Assembly: GCF_003602005.1 (NCBI RefSeq)
Contig: NZ_QZWD01000002.1
Span: 186,001-250,000, forward strand
Reading direction: 5' to 3'
Length of the DNA stretch: 64,000 nucleotides
Source of the DNA: Salinisphaera sp. Q1T1-3
GTDB taxonomy: Bacteria; Pseudomonadota; Gammaproteobacteria; Nevskiales; Salinisphaeraceae
Position numbers and translations under genes: made by a program. This document shows positions 35,391-45,555 of the stretch, in pieces (the stretch's first letter is position 1; the number at the start of each line of letters is the position of its first letter). The notes beneath the pieces are model-generated. The model saw only the letters and a program-made list of their open reading frames with translations. It searched no databases and had not been told where the DNA came from.

Positions 35391-36497
35391 ATGTCCGAAA
35401 CCGTATCCAACACGGGCCCGGCGGCGACATCGTCGCCGGCGGCCGCTTCCGACAACACGGCCCAACAGCCGCAGCCGGCATCGCGCGAGCCGCATCGCAG
35501 CATGGGCCAGCGTCTGGCCGGGCTGATCAAGCGCCCCGAGATCGGCTCGATCGGCGGCGCCATTCTGGTGTTCGTGCTGTTCTATGCGCTTGCCGAGCCG
35601 TTTCGCAATCTGGCGTCGTTCTCGACCGTTCTCTACCAGAGCGCCGCACTCGGTATTCCGGCCGTGGCCGTGGCACTGTTGATGATCGGCGGCGAATTTG
35701 ATCTGTCGGCCGGCGTGGCCGTCACTGCCTCGTCGCTGGCAGCCTCGATGTTCGCGGCTCAGATCACCGGCAATGTGTGGGTCGGCGTAGGCTTTGCGCT
35801 CGTGCTGTCCCTGTCCATTGGCGCACTCAACGGCATCCTGCTCATAAAGACCGGGTTGCACAGTTTTCTCGTCACGCTCTCGACATTTCTGATGCTGCAG
35901 GGCCTGAACCTGGCGATCACCAAGCTGGTGACCGGGAACGTGGCCACCGGTGATATCTCCGATCTGGCGGGTTTCGACTCGGCGCAGAGCGTCTTCGCCT
36001 CCTACTTCAACATCTTCGGCATGTCGATCAGCATCATGGTGTTCTACTGGCTGGCCTTTGTCGCCGTGGCCACCTGGATTCTGTTGCGCACCCGTGTGGG
36101 CAACTGGATCTTCGCGGTCGGCGGGCAGGGCGACAGCGCCCGGGCGGTCGGCGTGCCGCTGAACAAGGTCAAGATCGGGTTGTTCATGGGCGTGGGGTTT
36201 GCCGCGTGGTTTGTCGGCATGCACCTGCTGTTTGACTACGTGACGGTCCAGTCCGGCGAAGGCGTCGGCAACGAACTGCTCTACATCGCCCAGGCCGTGG
36301 TTGGCGGTTGTCTGCTGACCGGCGGCTACGGGTCGGCCATCGGCGCGGCGATCGGCGGTTTCATCTTCGGCATGACCACCCAGGGCATCATCTATGCCGG
36401 CTGGGACCCGCAATGGTTCATGTTCTTCGTCGGGGTGATGCTGTTGCTGGCCACCGTGTTCAACGCCTGGATCCGTCGCCAGGTCACGCGAGGGTAA
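35391..36497 (+). CDS. ABC importer permease (RbsC/FrcC-like)
   Basis: 368 residues with a soluble N-terminal stretch of about 45 residues rich in Ser/Thr/Ala/Pro, then eight to ten helices of the BPD_transp_2 family. AVALLMIGGEFDLSAGVAVTASS is the helix typical of RbsC/XylH, and GVPLNKVKIGLFMGVGFAAW contains the coupling region. 16 bp after the binding protein, with AGGAGAGG before its ATG. It forms the inner-membrane channel of the importer. Confidence 0.92.
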   Translation: MSETVSNTGPAATSSPAAASDNTAQQPQPASREPHRSMGQRLAGLIKRPEIGSIGGAILVFVLFYALAEPFRNLASFSTVLYQSAALGIPAVAVALLMIGGEFDLSAGVAVTASSLAASMFAAQITGNVWVGVGFALVLSLSIGALNGILLIKTGLHSFLVTLSTFLMLQGLNLAITKLVTGNVATGDISDLAGFDSAQSVFASYFNIFGMSISIMVFYWLAFVAVATWILLRTRVGNWIFAVGGQGDSARAVGVPLNKVKIGLFMGVGFAAWFVGMHLLFDYVTVQSGEGVGNELLYIAQAVVGGCLLTGGYGSAIGAAIGGFIFGMTTQGIIYAGWDPQWFMFFVGVMLLLATVFNAWIRRQVTRG

Positions 36498-36501
36498 TGC
36501 C

Positions 36502-37290
36502 ATGACACAACAGAAAGGACATCCGCTCATCCGGCTGACCGACGTCAGCAAATCCTTTGGGCCGATCGACGTGCTGCGCGGTATCAATCTCGACGTGGCC
36601 GCCGGCGAGGTCTGCTGTGTGCTGGGCGACAACGGGGCCGGCAAATCCACGCTGATCAACATCATCGCCGGTCTGCATCAACACACCAGCGGCCGTTATA
36701 CCGTCGACGGACACGATGTGCGTTTCGGGTCGCCGCGTGAAGCGCTGGATCTGGGAATCTCCGCGGTATACCAGCATCTGGCGCTGGTACCGCTGCTGCC
36801 GGTCTGGCGCAATTTCTTCCTGGGTTCCGAGCTCACGCGCGGTGTCTGGCCATTCGCCCGTCTCGACAAGGCCCAAATGAAAGAGATCACCGACCAGGCG
36901 CTCCAGAACATGGGCATCGTGGTCAAGGATCTCGAACAGCCCGTGGGCACGCTGTCCGGCGGCCAGCGTCAATGTGTGGCCATCGCCCGCGCCATTCATT
37001 TCGGGGCGCGCGTGCTGATTCTCGACGAGCCGACGGCCGCGCTTGGCGTGAAACAATCGGGTGTGGTACTCAAGTATATTTCCAGGGCGGCACAGGAATC
37101 CGGTGTGGGCGTGGTGTTCATCACACACAACCCGCATCATGCCTACATGGTCGGCGACAGCTTCGCGATCCTGTCTCGGGGCGAAATCGATCTGCGGGCG
37201 CGGCGCGAGGAATTGAGCGTCGACGATCTGATCTACCGCATGGCTGGCGGGGCAGAGCTCGAATCCCTGCAGCACGAGATGGGACGATAG
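36502..37290 (+). CDS. single-domain ABC importer ATPase (FrcA-like)
   Basis: 262 residues with one nucleotide-binding domain: Walker A GDNGAGKSTL, Q-loop YQHLALVP, signature LSGGQRQCVAIARA, Walker B VLILDEPTAALG and the switch His in FITHNPHHAY. Most sugar importers of this class (RbsA, IatA) use a tandem ATPase of about 500 residues. A short one is typical of the fructose-type FrcBCA arrangement, so this system should use a homodimer. It starts five bases after the permease stop. Confidence 0.92.
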   Translation: MTQQKGHPLIRLTDVSKSFGPIDVLRGINLDVAAGEVCCVLGDNGAGKSTLINIIAGLHQHTSGRYTVDGHDVRFGSPREALDLGISAVYQHLALVPLLPVWRNFFLGSELTRGVWPFARLDKAQMKEITDQALQNMGIVVKDLEQPVGTLSGGQRQCVAIARAIHFGARVLILDEPTAALGVKQSGVVLKYISRAAQESGVGVVFITHNPHHAYMVGDSFAILSRGEIDLRARREELSVDDLIYRMAGGAELESLQHEMGR

Positions 37291-37394
37291 CCCAGCGTGT
37301 CGACGTGTCGGCCGTCGGGGTCGACACGTCGCCCGGTGCGGGGGCATCGGGGCGCGGCCGCCCATGGTCCACGACCAGCAACACACAGGGAGCG

Positions 37395-38243
37395 ATGAGC
37401 GACATCCAGATCAACCGGCCCAACACGCCGGCCGAACTACAGCAACGGATACTCGCGCAGTACCCGAACCTGTCGAAACGGCTGCAACAGATCGCCCAGT
37501 TCGCGGTCGACCATCCCAACGACATGGCACTGGAAACCACGGCCGTGATCGCCGAGCGGGCGGCGGTACAGCCGTCGGCCATCATCCGGTTCGCCAAGGC
37601 TTTCGGTTTCTCCGGCTTCTCCGAGCTTCAGCGCATCTACCAGACCCGTCTGGCTGAAACCGCGTCCAGCTACAGCGAACGACTGCGGCGGCTGCGTCAC
37701 GAGGAAAGCCGGGACGGCGATACCTCGGCTCGCGCCATCCTGCAGGAGTTCTGCTACGCCAACCGCATGTCGCTCGAACATCTCGGCGAAGACATCGACG
37801 CCCAGGCGCTGGAACAGGCCGCCGACATCATGGCCGGCGCGCGGCGCATCCACCTGTGCGGCCAGCGCCGCTCGTTCCCGGTCGTCGCCTACATGGGCTA
37901 TGCCCTCGGGCAGATCGATGCCGACGTCACCCTGCTCGACGGCCTGGGCGGCATGCTCGAACAGCAGGCGGCGCGTATCGCGGCCGACGATGTATTGTTC
38001 GCCGTGTCGTTCCACCCCTATGCCGAAGAAACCGCCGACATCATCCGCCGCGCCCACGAAAACGGCGCCCCCATCATTGCCCTCACCGACAGCCCCCTGA
38101 GCCCGGTCGCCGCCCACGCCACCGTCTGCCTGGAAGTCCACGACGCGGAGCTACACAATTTCCGGTCACTGACGGCCTCCATGTGCCTGGCCCAGGCGTT
38201 GACCGTTGCGGTTGGCCTCAGTCTGAACGACGAGTCGAAATAA
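37395..38243 (+). CDS. iolR: MurR/RpiR-family regulator, probable IolR
   Basis: 282 residues. Residues about 10-85 are the RpiR-type winged HTH (LSKRLQQIAQFAVDHPNDMAL ... VQPSAIIRFAKAFGFSGFSELQRIYQ). Residues about 125-265 are a SIS sugar-isomerase domain (ARRIHLCGQRRSFPVVAYMGYALG ... ALTDSPLSPVAAHATVCLEV) that would sense a phosphorylated or keto intermediate. Rhizobial IolR of this family binds GGAA-N6-TTCC, and that palindrome, or a close variant, occurs in front of at least five transcription units here. It is the last gene of the cluster, 104 bp after the ATPase. The ATG at 37395 follows AGGGAG. Confidence 0.88.
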   Translation: MSDIQINRPNTPAELQQRILAQYPNLSKRLQQIAQFAVDHPNDMALETTAVIAERAAVQPSAIIRFAKAFGFSGFSELQRIYQTRLAETASSYSERLRRLRHEESRDGDTSARAILQEFCYANRMSLEHLGEDIDAQALEQAADIMAGARRIHLCGQRRSFPVVAYMGYALGQIDADVTLLDGLGGMLEQQAARIAADDVLFAVSFHPYAEETADIIRRAHENGAPIIALTDSPLSPVAAHATVCLEVHDAELHNFRSLTASMCLAQALTVAVGLSLNDESK

Positions 38244-38289
38244 GCATTGCAATCAGGCATCGAGCAGCGTGGTGTTCCTGACGGCGGTG

Positions 38290-41200
38290 TTTCTGAGCTG
38301 CCTACGCGGCAGCGAACTCTATCGCCAGCACATGGGCGTCGACGAGTTCTTTCTGAGCTGCCTACGCGGCAGCGAACGAGCGTCTGCACGCCGAGTTTGC
38401 GCGAGGTCATTTCTGAGCTGCCTACGCGGTAGCGAACACGACGTGACTCTTATAAGTGCTAACGACAACTTTCTGAGCTGCCTACGCGGCAGCGAACCCG
38501 GCATCGGCCCTCTCGTCGACAAATTCCGAGTTTCTGAGCTGCCTACGCGGCAGCGAACATGCGCGCGCGGCACAGGTAGGCCAGTTCCATTTTCTGAGCT
38601 GCCTACGCGGCAGCGAACACGCTCGGCGATACGTCGGCGGCGATGGGCAATTTCTGAGCTGCCTACGCGGCAGCGAACCCGCGTGGGAGCGCTCGGCGTG
38701 CCTGATATCATTTCTGAGCTGCCTACGCGGCAGCGAACGCGTGGATACGACGTGACAATAACGGAGTGGTTTTCTGAGCTGCCTACGCGGCAGCGAACGG
38801 GCGAGAGCTGTCGTGCCGTCTGGCCGACGCTTTCTGAGCTGCCTACGCGGCAGCGAACATCCGGCCCCTGAACGATCATCCAATTATCAATTTCTGAGCT
38901 GCCTACGCGGCAGCGAACGCCCATCCGCCCACCGAATGAGTATTTCTGAGCTGCCTACGCGGCAGCGAACACTGCCGCTGGTTTTTATCTTGCCCAGGCT
39001 GTTTTCTGAGCTGCCTACGCGGCAGCGAACGGCATCGGCTGCTGCGGGGCGAATGTGATGTATTTCTGAGCTGCCTACGCGGCAGCGAACATCCGAATGG
39101 TTGCTGTTGTTGAGGTCCGCATTTTCTGAGCTGCCTACGCGGCAGCGAACCACGCGCGATGCCCAGCCGCCCGTTAGCGACTTTTCTGAGCTGCCTACGC
39201 GGCAGCGAACTCGCCGATATTTGTTGGAGTCAGCCGCGCTTCTTTCTGAGCTGCCTACGCGGCAGCGAACAACGGCTCGTTGATGGCGCTGTCTCGATTG
39301 TTTTTCTGAGCTGCCTACGCGGCAGCGAACGGCGCCCCGCCCGCCGGCAGCGACGACGACCTTTTCTGAGCTGCCTACGCGGCAGCGAACCAAGGCTTTG
39401 CGCAGTGTCTTCTGATCGTCGCTTTCTGAGCTGCCTACGCGGCAGCGAACAAAACCCAGCGCAGCATCACCGACTGGATCGATTTCTGAGCTGCCTACGC
39501 GGCAGCGAACTCGCCGCACGCCTCGCAAAGCATCCGGCCGGTTTTCTGAGCTGCCTACGCGGCAGCGAACCGGCCCAGGGCGGCAGCGCATGGCATCCCG
39601 ATTTTCTGAGCTGCCTACGCGGCAGCGAACTGCGCGGTTGCAGCGGCGCGGTTTGTTGGATTTTTCTGAGCTGCCTACGCGGCAGCGAACCGGCTGCAGG
39701 CCAAGGGCTGGTGGGGTATCAATTTCTGAGCTGCCTACGCGGCAGCGAACGCGAAAAACGCCGAGGATGCGGCCACGGTTCATTTCTGAGCTGCCTACGC
39801 GGCAGCGAACGTGTATCGAAAAAGGGCTGCGCTCGTTGTGCATTTCTGAGCTGCCTACGCGGCAGCGAACTCTAGAGAGCGGCCAATGTCCTGACCGCGT
39901 TTTTTCTGAGCTGCCTACGCGGCAGCGAACGACCAACGTCGATTTAACGTTTCGACGCGGCGTTTCTGAGCTGCCTACGCGGCAGCGAACCAATGGCTTG
40001 CTGATGTGGAGTGCGAACACGTTTTCTGAGCTGCCTACGCGGCAGCGAACAATGATCGGATAACGATCGTTCAATGGCTTCATTTCTGAGCTGCCTACGC
40101 GGCAGCGAACCTATTGGAGAGGTAACGAAAGGCTAGAGTCTTTTTCTGAGCTGCCTACGCGGCAGCGAACGTTCGCGAGATATACGCCAACGCCCCCGAA
40201 TATTTCTGAGCTGCCTACGCGGCAGCGAACCGCCGGAATATCACGCGGTGCATTCGCGATCGTTTCTGAGCTGCCTACGCGGCAGCGAACACGGGGTACG
40301 GACATGCAAACAAAAAAAGAGTTTTCTGAGCTGCCTACGCGGCAGCGAACATCAAGCATGATCTGGCCGCCGTCTGCCTCGCGTTTCTGAGCTGCCTACG
40401 CGGCAGCGAACCGTCGCGTCGTGATGCGGCTCGGCAACACGCATTTCTGAGCTGCCTACGCGGCAGCGAACGGCGTAATACCGCAGCACGTCCGAATGGG
40501 TCGTTTCTGAGCTGCCTACGCGGCAGCGAACCTTGTTGAACAGCTCTCGGCTGGGCCGGGTCTTTTCTGAGCTGCCTACGCGGCAGCGAACGGTCGGGCG
40601 GCGGCGCCACGACTGATGATAACTTTCTGAGCTGCCTACGCGGCAGCGAACGTCGCTCGTGACGATTTCGCGGAGCGCTTTCATTTCTGAGCTGCCTACG
40701 CGGCAGCGAACGTGACACGATGCCGGCCACGCGTGAATATCTCTTTCTGAGCTGCCTACGCGGCAGCGAACCCTGTGTTGCCGTCGTGCCAAACCTGATT
40801 GCCTTTCTGAGCTGCCTACGCGGCAGCGAACGTGACGTCCATCTGGGCTAGGTCGGCCAGAGATTTCTGAGCTGCCTACGCGGCAGCGAACTGTATGGCG
40901 ACCTTCAGCCGGAGGCGTTGGCATTTCTGAGCTGCCTACGCGGCAGCGAACCCCGGCGATCGGAGCTGATGGCCCGTATTCGATTTCTGAGCTGCCTACG
41001 CGGCAGCGAACATTCGTCAGATGAAATGCCCACCGTTCGACGATTTCTGAGCTGCCTACGCGGCAGCGAACGCGGGGTACTACACCAGCGTAGTCGTGCT
41101 AATTTTCTGAGCTGCCTACGCGGCAGCGAACGGGTGACGCAGTGCATCAACGCAGGCGCGCTCTTTCTGAGCTGCCTACGCGGCAGCGAACCGACTGGCC

Positions 41201-41311
41201 GGCGGCCCGGCCGTCATGGTCGATTTCTGAGCTGCCTACGCGGCAGCGAACCAAATGCCGCCGGGCCCGGGCATCTTGCCCTGTTTCTGAGCTGCCTACG
41301 CGGCAGCGAAC
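38290..41311 (-). CRISPR. type I-F CRISPR array 1 (51 repeats, 50 spacers)
   Basis: 28-bp repeat; on the transcribed (-) strand it begins GTTCGCTGCCGCGTAGGCAG and ends CTCAGAAA, with the I-F hairpin CTGCC/GGCAG. Spacers are 32 bp except two of 33 (one ending at 38530, one ending at 40383) and one of only 24 (38919-38942). The leader is at the high-coordinate end, so the newest spacers are near 41280 and the oldest near 38320. The third repeat from the old end has GGT for GGC. The second-newest spacer (about 41192-41223) is identical to the newest spacer of array 2. Open frames across the array are artefacts of the repeat. Confidence 0.98.
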
Positions 41312-41443
41312 TAGAGCTAAAAGCTCGTATATAGCTGATTCTTAAAGACCTGGGTTTGTGTTGTGCCTCACAACCCTTTTTATAAGGCGATCTGTAAGTG
41401 ATTGATTTATAAATAGCCTTGGATTTGTCGCCAAAAAGGGTCA
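41312..41443 (-). promoter_or_regulatory. leader of array 1
   Basis: Conserved with the array 2 leader at fixed distances from the last repeat: TAGAGC directly at the repeat, TTAAAGA at about 30, an IHF consensus at 84 and GGGTCA at 127 bases. The outermost motif overlaps the cas6f stop codon, so this leader begins inside the end of the cas operon. AT-rich TATA-type boxes (TATATA at about 41330, TATAAAAAG on the - strand near 41388) may start the pre-crRNA. Confidence 0.85.
41395..41407 (-). promoter_or_regulatory. IHF consensus site in leader 1
   Basis: On the - strand AATCAATCACTTA fits the IHF consensus WATCAANNNNTTR at every fixed position. It starts 84 bases from the array edge, the same as in leader 2. 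IHF bending of the leader is required for Cas1-Cas2/3 integration in type I-F systems. Confidence 0.75.
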
Positions 41444-42010
41444 AAACCAGGGGATAGTCGCGTCCGAGCTCAACCCGTAGTGGTTGAAAGCGCCATCCTG
41501 AGGTGCCGACTGTTTCGGGCCGTGTTCGATGAACAGGCTGAAGCGTTGCCCGGTGCTGCTGCTGCGGACCTGCACGAAGGGCAATGAAATGCGTTGCTCG
41601 ACACTTTCGGGAATACGCTCGGCGGCTGTGGCCTCGGATTCGCCGTGGCGTCGCATACGACGGCGGCGAAGGCGATCGGCGTTGGTCTTGAATTGGCGGC
41701 GTCGCACGGTTCGATAGGTGGCGTCTGCCGGCACCGAGGCCATATCACCGACTTCCACGTGATCGCGCATTCCCTTGAGCCAGTCGGTGGCCATGAGTTG
41801 GCCGAGCCGGTCCAAGCCGCCGTGCAGGCGCAGCGTGTCGCCCGGATGACGGGCGCGAACGCCGGTCTTGTGGTCCGGCAGGCTGATGCCGATGTCGTTG
41901 GCCTCGAGCGCCGCGAGCGCCCGGTGCAGCTTGCTGTACAAGGCGCCCATCAGCATGGGCGCCGGAAACTCGGGATCGGGGCGGAGGACGATATCGAGAT
42001 AATGCGTCAT
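41441..42010 (-). CDS. cas6f: Cas6f (Csy4) pre-crRNA endoribonuclease
   Basis: 189 residues. Begins MTHYLDIVLRPDPEFP, as in Csy4 proteins. His29 in YSKLHRAL is the catalytic residue position of the family. The Arg-rich helix (RRRQFKTNADRLRRRRMRR) matches the major-groove-binding helix for the repeat hairpin. C-terminal HYGLSSDATIPWF is the typical end. It cuts after the hairpin of each repeat, leaving an 8-nt 5' handle (CTCAGAAA) and keeps the 3' stem-loop. It ends the cas operon, next to the leader of array 1. Confidence 0.97.
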   Translation of the reverse strand: MTHYLDIVLRPDPEFPAPMLMGALYSKLHRALAALEANDIGISLPDHKTGVRARHPGDTLRLHGGLDRLGQLMATDWLKGMRDHVEVGDMASVPADATYRTVRRRQFKTNADRLRRRRMRRHGESEATAAERIPESVEQRISLPFVQVRSSSTGQRFSLFIEHGPKQSAPQDGAFNHYGLSSDATIPWF

Positions 42011-42012
42011 CG

Positions 42013-43047
42013 CTAGTCGGCCTCCCCGAAGACGCCGCCCCGGATGAGTGTGGCCATGACGAAGTGCTGGTGCTCGACGGCCGGCTTGTCGTCCTTGATC
42101 ATCCAGTTATCGAGCAGCGTGTAGAAATCGACCTTGGCCTTGGGCTGGCGATAGGCGGTACCTTGAGTGGTCACCGAGCCGTAGGGTTCGACCGCGATCG
42201 GGCCCAGGTCTTTTTCGGCGGCTGCCGGGTACCAGGTGTCGACCGTGCGAAGCGCATTGCCGATTTTCTGGGAATGCATGGCCGCGACGTCGCCGACCTT
42301 ATACAAGGTCTTCGATTTGTCGCCTCGGCTCCGGTCGAGCACCAGTTCCTGAGAGGGGAAGACTTCCTGACCGGCGCCGACGCGGGCAAAGGCGACAATA
42401 TCCAGCAGCACGTAATGTTCGCCTGCGAGCCCGGCGGCGATCACGCGTGCCAGCGAATCGAGTTGGTTTTGCGCGTCGCCACTGGCCTCGAAGCCGCGAA
42501 GGCTAAGCTCCTGTGCATCGAAGACCCACTCGGTCTGCGTTTCGCCCTTGGACACGTGGCGAATACGCACTTCGATATCTTCGGCAACGAGTCGGTTGCG
42601 CCACAGAAAACGTCCGTTGGCGAGGTTGTAGGCATAGCGTGCGGCCAGCGTGCCGAAACCCTGTTCGTCGACATAGCCGTTGACCGCAGACAGGAGCTTG
42701 GCTTCGTAGTCGGCGTTGTTACAGGCCGAGGGTTTGCCGGCGCCGCCGAGCACGCGCAGCGTGAAATGTGCTTTGAGGGTGTCGGCATCGTGGGGCAGCG
42801 TGGCGACGTCTACGGTCTGCAGGTTGGGATTTTCGATCGCGGCGTCGAGCTTGGCCGGATCCTGATCCTTGGCTTTCAATCGGTTGGAAATTGTGCCGCG
42901 GACGGATTTCTCTCGGATGCCGATATCCGGCCATTGATCGTGGGAGTCGCGATCGTCCCAGGCGCCGGCCTGGAATAGGGCGTCGGACGGGTCGAGCTTA
43001 CGGTCGAAGGCGAGTACGGATGCTTTGAGTTCGTCTTTCTTGGCCAT
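42013..43047 (-). CDS. csy3: Cas7f (Csy3), backbone of the Csy complex
   Basis: 344 residues starting at [25 protein letters not shown], the usual Csy3 N-terminus. An in-frame ATG at 43179 would overlap csy2 by more than 100 bp and is rejected. Six copies coat the guide in the I-F complex and cause every sixth guide base to be flipped out of pairing. Visible segments include [25 protein letters not shown] and [25 protein letters not shown]. It ends 3 bp before cas6f. Confidence 0.96.
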   Translation of the reverse strand: MAKKDELKASVLAFDRKLDPSDALFQAGAWDDRDSHDQWPDIGIREKSVRGTISNRLKAKDQDPAKLDAAIENPNLQTVDVATLPHDADTLKAHFTLRVLGGAGKPSACNNADYEAKLLSAVNGYVDEQGFGTLAARYAYNLANGRFLWRNRLVAEDIEVRIRHVSKGETQTEWVFDAQELSLRGFEASGDAQNQLDSLARVIAAGLAGEHYVLLDIVAFARVGAGQEVFPSQELVLDRSRGDKSKTLYKVGDVAAMHSQKIGNALRTVDTWYPAAAEKDLGPIAVEPYGSVTTQGTAYRQPKAKVDFYTLLDNWMIKDDKPAVEHQHFVMATLIRGGVFGEAD

Positions 43048-43058
43048 GATGATTCCCC

Positions 43059-44021
43059 TCAGTTTTTGGCGTGCTGCGTGGCGTAGTCGTTGTTCAGTCG
43101 ATAGATGCCCTGGTCGAGGTCGTTGTCGACATACCAGAGCAGGGCTTCCGGTCGGTTCAGCCGATGCGGGCTCACCCATTGCCCGATGGAATAAAGGCTT
43201 TCGACAAATCGAAACGGCGTTGTCGTATCGCGCGCTTTCGCGACTTCACCCGGATCATGTCGCGGGCTCAGGGCGCCGTAGCCCACCGGAATGGGTACAT
43301 GCCAGCCGGGTCGGCTCCGAATTTCCCAGCGGCCATGATCAGCGTTGTCGTCTGTGTGGTAGTCGTGATGCAGGCGGGCGAAATCGAGCCAGGCATCGAG
43401 TAGGCCTGCATTCGGATCGTTTGCTTGCAGTTCCTCGAGCCGACCCTGTAATACCGGCTCGTTGAGCACGAGCGTGAAGCCGGGCAGAAGCGTCCGTTTG
43501 AGCTGGCGGAATTGTTGTTCGTATTCCGTGCTGTCGTCGGACAGGGTATGTAGCTTCGGCCGCGGCTGCTTGCCATGGCTGTCGCCCAGAATGCTGCCGC
43601 CCGCGAGTCGCATGCCGTGAACGTGCTCGAAGATCGCGTCGGCCACGCGCTGCCGGGCCTCGTTGCTCCCGATACAGTTATCGCCGCGGACCGAAAACAC
43701 CAGCGAGATATCCATATGCATCCGGCCTTCCTCGGCAATGGCGGCTGTGGTGCCATCCTTGCCGACCGGATTACGCGTGAGATGGAATTGTTGCAGGTTG
43801 TAGCCGGCAGGCGATGACTGAATTTCGTGCGAGTGACAGACCACGCCGACGCCCTTGAAGGCCAGCCAGTCGTCGTCCGGCAGGCGTCGGTCCAGCGCAT
43901 GCATGAAGCCGACAAAAGCGCTCATTGCGGGGAAGCCCCAGGTCATCGGGCTGGAAATCGCGTTGGCGTTCTGTACCTTCAGGTGGGGCAGGGTGAGCAG
44001 ATGGCGTGGTTTATCGGTCAT
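43059..44021 (-). CDS. csy2: Cas5f (Csy2)
   Basis: 320 residues. [40 protein letters not shown] is the Csy2 N-terminal pattern; [14 protein letters not shown] and [14 protein letters not shown] are further family segments. It caps the 5' end of the crRNA together with Csy1 in the I-F surveillance complex. Its ATG overlaps the csy1 3' end by 11 bp, which implies translational coupling. Confidence 0.96.
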   Translation of the reverse strand: MTDKPRHLLTLPHLKVQNANAISSPMTWGFPAMSAFVGFMHALDRRLPDDDWLAFKGVGVVCHSHEIQSSPAGYNLQQFHLTRNPVGKDGTTAAIAEEGRMHMDISLVFSVRGDNCIGSNEARQRVADAIFEHVHGMRLAGGSILGDSHGKQPRPKLHTLSDDSTEYEQQFRQLKRTLLPGFTLVLNEPVLQGRLEELQANDPNAGLLDAWLDFARLHHDYHTDDNADHGRWEIRSRPGWHVPIPVGYGALSPRHDPGEVAKARDTTTPFRFVESLYSIGQWVSPHRLNRPEALLWYVDNDLDQGIYRLNNDYATQHAKN

Positions 44022-45369
44022 CGTCGATCACCTCCGCGAAGCCGGCCATTTCGGCCTGCAGATCGGCCTGCCATTCCCGGTAGGTCTCGGCCAGGGTGGC
44101 CACGTTCTGGTCCTTGGCTGCCGATTGAGCGAAATGCCGATGTTCGGGATCGCCCATGGCCAGTTTCCAGAAGTACTCGAGCCGTCCGTTCAGCCAGCGG
44201 CTGAAATCCGCGCAGATGGTCGTCAGCCAGTCGGTGTCTGCCATCTCGGCGCGAAACTCGTTGTCTTCGGCCGCTCGAAACGGGTCGAGCCAGCATTGAT
44301 GCGCGAAGGCAAGCCGGCAGTGCCAGTGATCGGTCCAACCGGGTTCGAGCTGATGCATCTCAGAAGTAAAGACGATGAGTTCATCGACCAACGCACGCGT
44401 GAGCTCGTCACGCCGATCGCGTGTATCCATATTGGGCTCGGGATCGCCGGCGAGCATATGGCCCAGCGCTCGCAGATTGCGGCGGACATCCGGGCGCCGG
44501 CCAAAGGCCGTGAACGCCGATGAGCCGTGGATGGGCGAGACATGGCGCGAGCGCCAAGTCGGCGGGGCGCAACTCAACAGATAGTTGTTGCCGCCGCGTT
44601 CGCTGTTCAGCTGCGAGATGTTCTGTGGCTTGCTGCCGCCAAAGCGTTGAACGGCCAGACCGGGATAATCCACGTAGCCATGGTCGGCGGGTTCGCCTTT
44701 TTTACGCGCCTCACGAGCGGCCTTGGCCGTATCAGAGAACCGGTCATCGTTGATGGTGCGGAATACCCGATGCGCCAGCGATGTGGCGTAGAGCGGCGAT
44801 ACGAGATGAAAATCGTCGTTGAGCGAGGGATCGTCACCGACCAACCAGTAAAGCTGCTTGCCACGCTTGTGCGACGACAGTTGCCCGGACGGCTCGGTGA
44901 TCGTCGCGAAATCGCGCATCAACTGCTGTGCGACTGCCGGGTCGTCGCTCAAGGCCGCGGCTAACTGCTCGTCCCCTTGTTCGACGCGCTCCAGCAGCGT
45001 TCGGCCATCGTGCTCCAGCTTGAGGAGTTTGAAAACGTCCAGTGCCGCCGCGTTGCCGACCACGTCCACCGTGAAATCATCGTCAAGCGTATGCGTACCG
45101 ATGGTGTGCGATACGGTGTCGTCCCGGGGCGGGGCATAAAGGCTGGAGCCCTTGGCGTCGGGATGGACCGGTTTGAGTGAGTGGGTAACGACCTGAAGTT
45201 GGGCGACGCGGCGGGCCGCGTCCGTCAGCCAGGTCTCGTAGTGAAACTGATCGGTGAGTTTTTGGTACTGCGGTTCGTCGGTCGACAGCTTTTCGGTTTT
45301 AGCCGCAAACCGCTCACCCAGGAAGCGTTCGATCGTCGATCGGAGCGCTTTCGCTTGCGTTTCGGACAT
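44011..45369 (-). CDS. csy1: Cas8f (Csy1), large subunit and PAM reader
   Basis: 452 residues. Typical Csy1 segments: TWLTDAARRVAQLQVVTHSLKPVHPDAKGSS, LDVFKLLKLEHDGRTLLERV, VDYPGLAVQRFGGSKPQNISQLNSERGG and LLSCAPPTWRSR. Csy1 contacts the CC PAM in target DNA and the crRNA 5' handle. The ATG at 45369 has GAGGAA upstream. The nearest upstream element is a strong terminator-type hairpin at 45405-45437, so its transcription must come from read-through of the cas1 operon or of the small unit described at 45405-45615, or from an unseen promoter. Confidence 0.96.
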   Translation of the reverse strand: MSETQAKALRSTIERFLGERFAAKTEKLSTDEPQYQKLTDQFHYETWLTDAARRVAQLQVVTHSLKPVHPDAKGSSLYAPPRDDTVSHTIGTHTLDDDFTVDVVGNAAALDVFKLLKLEHDGRTLLERVEQGDEQLAAALSDDPAVAQQLMRDFATITEPSGQLSSHKRGKQLYWLVGDDPSLNDDFHLVSPLYATSLAHRVFRTINDDRFSDTAKAAREARKKGEPADHGYVDYPGLAVQRFGGSKPQNISQLNSERGGNNYLLSCAPPTWRSRHVSPIHGSSAFTAFGRRPDVRRNLRALGHMLAGDPEPNMDTRDRRDELTRALVDELIVFTSEMHQLEPGWTDHWHCRLAFAHQCWLDPFRAAEDNEFRAEMADTDWLTTICADFSRWLNGRLEYFWKLAMGDPEHRHFAQSAAKDQNVATLAETYREWQADLQAEMAGFAEVIDDDR

Positions 45370-45404
45370 CGCTTGGATTCCTCATTTGCTCCTTATCTGG
45401 CAAA

Positions 45405-45437
45405 ATGAGGCACAGAGCTGCGAGCCCTGTGCCTCAT
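45405..45437 (-). terminator. 11-bp terminator hairpin before csy1
   Basis: ATGAGGCACAG (45405-45415) and CTGTGCCTCAT (45427-45437) form a perfect 11-bp stem with an 11-nt loop. On the - strand the stem is followed at once by TTTT; on the + strand by AGTTTT, so it could stop transcripts from both sides. It closes the short unit containing the 9-codon ORF. Confidence 0.8.
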
Positions 45438-45456
45438 AGTTTTGACTCGCCGTTAC

Positions 45457-45486
45457 TTATATCTCAACGGCATGTTTGCAAGACAT
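45457..45486 (-). CDS. 9-codon ORF with strong Shine-Dalgarno: CreT-like toxin candidate
   Basis: Encodes MSCKHAVEI and stops with TAA. AAGGAGG ends eight bases before the ATG, stronger than the site of any cas gene here. The penultimate codon is ATA, the rare isoleucine codon. Hairpins at 45556-45582 and 45405-45437 frame it, and a CRISPR-type self-target lies just behind its promoter. Known CreT toxins are small RNAs with a strong ribosome site and a mini-ORF that ties up a rare tRNA; one uses AUA codons. An overlapping frame from the ATG at 45509 (18 codons, no ribosome site) has consecutive ATA AGG AGG codons and is the alternative. Toxicity is inference. Confidence 0.5.
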   Translation of the reverse strand: MSCKHAVEI

Positions 45487-45555
45487 GACGCGCTCCTCCT
45501 TATCCACATTGAACCGGTGGATTCGGTTGCGATCGTCTCGATTCGCTAGCTCTTT

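Noticed and set aside
38269-40083. Open frames of up to about 400 codons through CRISPR array 1, and similar ones in array 2
   Set aside because: Their proteins are repeats of SCLRGSE, ELPTRQRT or VRCRVGSSE, which are translations of the CRISPR repeat; not coding.
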